From Xylaria sp. FL1777 (Eukaryota; Ascomycota; Sordariomycetes; Xylariales; Xylariaceae), in contig MU400569.1 of assembly GCA_022578965.1 (NCBI GenBank), positions 1 to 64,000 of the forward strand: a stretch of 64,000 nt of DNA, written 5' to 3'. Position numbers and translations under genes: made by a program. A model generated the notes under the pieces. That model ran no database searches, was not told where the DNA came from, and saw only the letters and a program-made list of their open reading frames with translations. Below, piece after piece: positions 61,849 through 64,000 of this stretch (position 1 is its first letter; every line of letters begins with the position of its first letter).

Positions 61849-63728
61849 ATGTCCAATACCGAAGACGGCAAGGTCCATGACCTCGCTGCACAAGGCGAGA
61901 CTTATGTTGAAGATGTTGCAAAAGAAACCACAGCGGATAATATTCGCCATCCTCATCACGAAATCTACGCTGAGGCGCTTCAGCGTTATCCAACCGACGA
62001 GCATATCGACAGGGGAGAGGAGGCTAAATTGCGGCGAAAACTCGATTACAAAATTTTGCCGTTGTTAGGTATATGCTACTTCTTTTACGTGAGTATCTCG
62101 TGTCTATCCTCCTCATTCCTTACCTAGTTTCGGGGCAGTCTGACCAGCCTCGCTTCAGTACGTCGATAAGACCACGCTTTCCTATGCAGCCATCTTTGGT
62201 ATCAAGACCGATTTATCCCTCAGCTCCGAGGATTATTCGTGGCTGTCGTCACTTTTTTATTTCGGCTGGCTTGCTTGGGCTATCCCATCGAACTTGATTA
62301 TGCAGCGTTCCCCTCCCGGCTGGTACCTTTCTGCCAACATTTTCCTGTGGGGAGCACTTTTAATGGCACAGGCTGCAGCACAGAATTTCGGCACTCTGGC
62401 AGCCTTGAGAGTACTTTCCGGTGCCTTTGAGGCAATTGCCGACCCATCGTTCATGCTCATCACGAGCATGTACTACACCAGAGCTGAGCAGCCGATCCGC
62501 ATATCCGTATGGTATTCATTTAATGGCGTTGGTGTTGCTGGTGGTGGCCTCATTGGTTTGTCTGCTCCTACCTCTATGTGAAATGATAAACGACTAAGTT
62601 GTAAATCGTTAAGGCTACGGTATTGGCCACCTAAAGGGTGCGCTACAGTCCTGGCGTTACGAGTTCTTGATCATCGGCGCGTTTTGTAGCTTCTGGGCCA
62701 TCGTTATGTTTTTACTTGTGCCGAACTCCCCTACAACATTCCGGGGATTTACCCACGACGAGCGTCTGTTAATGATTGCACGCATGCGACAGAACCAGAC
62801 TGGTGTTGAACAACAGCATATCAATTGGGGTCAGATCGTTGAGGCCGTCCTCGACTATAAGTCCTGGCTCTTTTTATTCTTGGGCTTTGTAGCGAATATT
62901 CCTAATGGAGGTATCTCGAACATTTCGACCCTCGTTATCCAAGGTCTTGGTTTTGATAAGCTGCATACCGCACTTCTAGGTATCCCCCAGGTTAGTCACT
63001 GGAGCCTTTTAATCCCCCTTTCAGGAATATCCCGCTCTTACTGCTCCTGCAAGCTCCCGAAACTCTGAAGAAGTCTTGCCTGATGCGGAGTTTACTGACT
63101 CCAGTGTTCTAAATAGGGAGTACTCGTGACCATTTGGATTGGGTTGGGTGCGGTTTGCAATCATTATCTGCCCAAGAACTCTCGCACCTTCGTCTGCGCA
63201 CTATTCATGCTCCCAACTATTGCTGGGGCTCTTGGATTTCTCCTCGCTCCTAATGATGCCTACGTTGGTCGCCTCATCTGTTTGTAAGATACCAATAGGA
63301 TAAACCGGATGTGAAAAGCTCAGTTCACGCTAACTCCTTGATCTCTCAGTTATCTGACTGGCTCATACCAGGCCTCTTATGTTATTTGTCTGTCAATCCT
63401 TACTGCAAACACAGCCGGCCAATCCAAAAAGATGATTGTAAATGGTATGATCTGGTTGGGTGCCTGTCTCGGTAACATCGTCAGCCCCTTCTTCTATAAG
63501 TCTGAGCAAGCACCAAGTTACACTCTGGGCATCGGATCACTCCTGGTTGCTAATTTCCTCGAGCTCGCCTTGTTCTTTGTCATCAGGTATTCGTTCATGT
63601 GGGAAAACAAGCGAAAGGAGAAGAAAAGGGAACAGATGCAGCAGGACGGCAGTCTTGAAACTCTTAACCAGACTGCATTTAAAGATCTAACAGACAAGGA
63701 GAACCCCAATTTCGAATACATTTATTGA
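61849..63728 (+). CDS. MFS transporter, anion:cation symporter (Dal5/Tna1-like) family
   Basis: Exons 61849-62088, 62159-62555, 62614-62990, 63117-63283 and 63350-63728 give 519 aa in phase. Typical ACS features: an N-terminal cytosolic stretch ending EEAKLRRKLDYKILPLL; TM1 CYFFYYVDKTTLSYAAIFG across the first splice; EDYSWLSSLFYFGWLAW; RVLSGAFEAIADPSFML; and FNGVGVAGGGLIGYGIGHL across the second splice. The protein continues GIPQGVLVTIWIGLG and KKMIVNGMIWLGACLGNI, and ends in a charged tail. About 12 TM segments are expected. Relatives import allantoate, pantothenate, nicotinate or other small carboxylates with protons; the substrate here is not decidable from sequence alone. Confidence 0.92.
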
Positions 63729-64000
63729 AGCTCTGATCACTGACTATGTAGACACTCATACAATACAAGATTTTGGATAGAATACTTGCGTCATGTTACT
63801 CTGATATCGTGGTAATTCTCTATTTACCGTCCCTATCTCTGCTATTGGTGGAAATACTATACTGAAATCATCTACGACTGTTCTTTGGGAATAGGGACTC
63901 CGTACACTCTGCACGCCAAGATCACATTTCTACTGTATCTACCTACGCAGTAGTGTACCAAAATATGGGGAGTAGACGTGGGGGTGGATTGCGGGGATTT
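63729..64000. other. 3' flank of transporter, window end
   Basis: 272 nt after the last stop codon, nothing recognised. Confidence 0.4.

Noticed and set aside
1..64000. tRNA, 5S rRNA and CRISPR signals
   Set aside because: No B-box with matching cloverleaf, no 5S core and no spaced direct-repeat array was found by eye on either strand.

Overview
This window is genomic DNA of a filamentous ascomycete (Pezizomycotina; a sordariomycete is my best guess, by inference). The evidence: protein genes are broken by many 50-100 nt GT-AG introns with CTAAC/CTGAC-like branch sites, a nuclear complex I 51 kDa subunit gene is present, there is a Zn(II)2Cys6 regulator and a fungal Fig1 membrane protein, and the window starts in a very AT-rich, RIP-like block. 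Most genes had to be assembled exon by exon by eye; exon boundaries quoted are my splice models, checked for reading-frame phase but not against transcripts.

Layout. 1-1230 is an AT-rich degenerate block. 2.0-5.7 kb holds a 14-TM-type MFS efflux pump and a short, probably truncated Zn(II)2Cys6 regulator, which look like the stub of a secondary-metabolism locus. 7.1-24.7 kb is mainly housekeeping: SRP40/Nopp140-like nucleolar protein, a small membrane protein, an ArsB/CitMHS-type ion permease, a polytopic fungal membrane protein, a PEX11-family protein, complex I NUO51, and dynactin p27. 24.7-41.1 kb is a gene-poor accessory stretch with only three recognisable genes: Fig1-like, a cytochrome P450 and a homocitrate synthase. 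42.0-56.7 kb is housekeeping again: stomatin-like protein 2, MON2, the UEV protein MMS2, a LYR-motif protein and a bZIP factor. 56.7-60.4 kb is empty, then come a small F-box protein and an ACS-family MFS transporter at the right end.

The most striking item is the homocitrate synthase at 38010-41119. Every catalytic residue I know for this family is recoverable, but only if about 1.2 kb of coding sequence is split by 21 introns, with exons as short as 15, 16, 20 and 23 nt and two GC-AG introns. Two of its introns (38098-38257 and 39617-39773) are homologous to each other along their whole length, the signature of introner-like elements, which are introns that multiply by copying. I rate this as the candidate undescribed system here. 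A recurrent TACCTAGGTA-type palindromic motif also peppers the intergenic DNA.

No tRNA, rRNA, CRISPR array or intact transposon was recognised.
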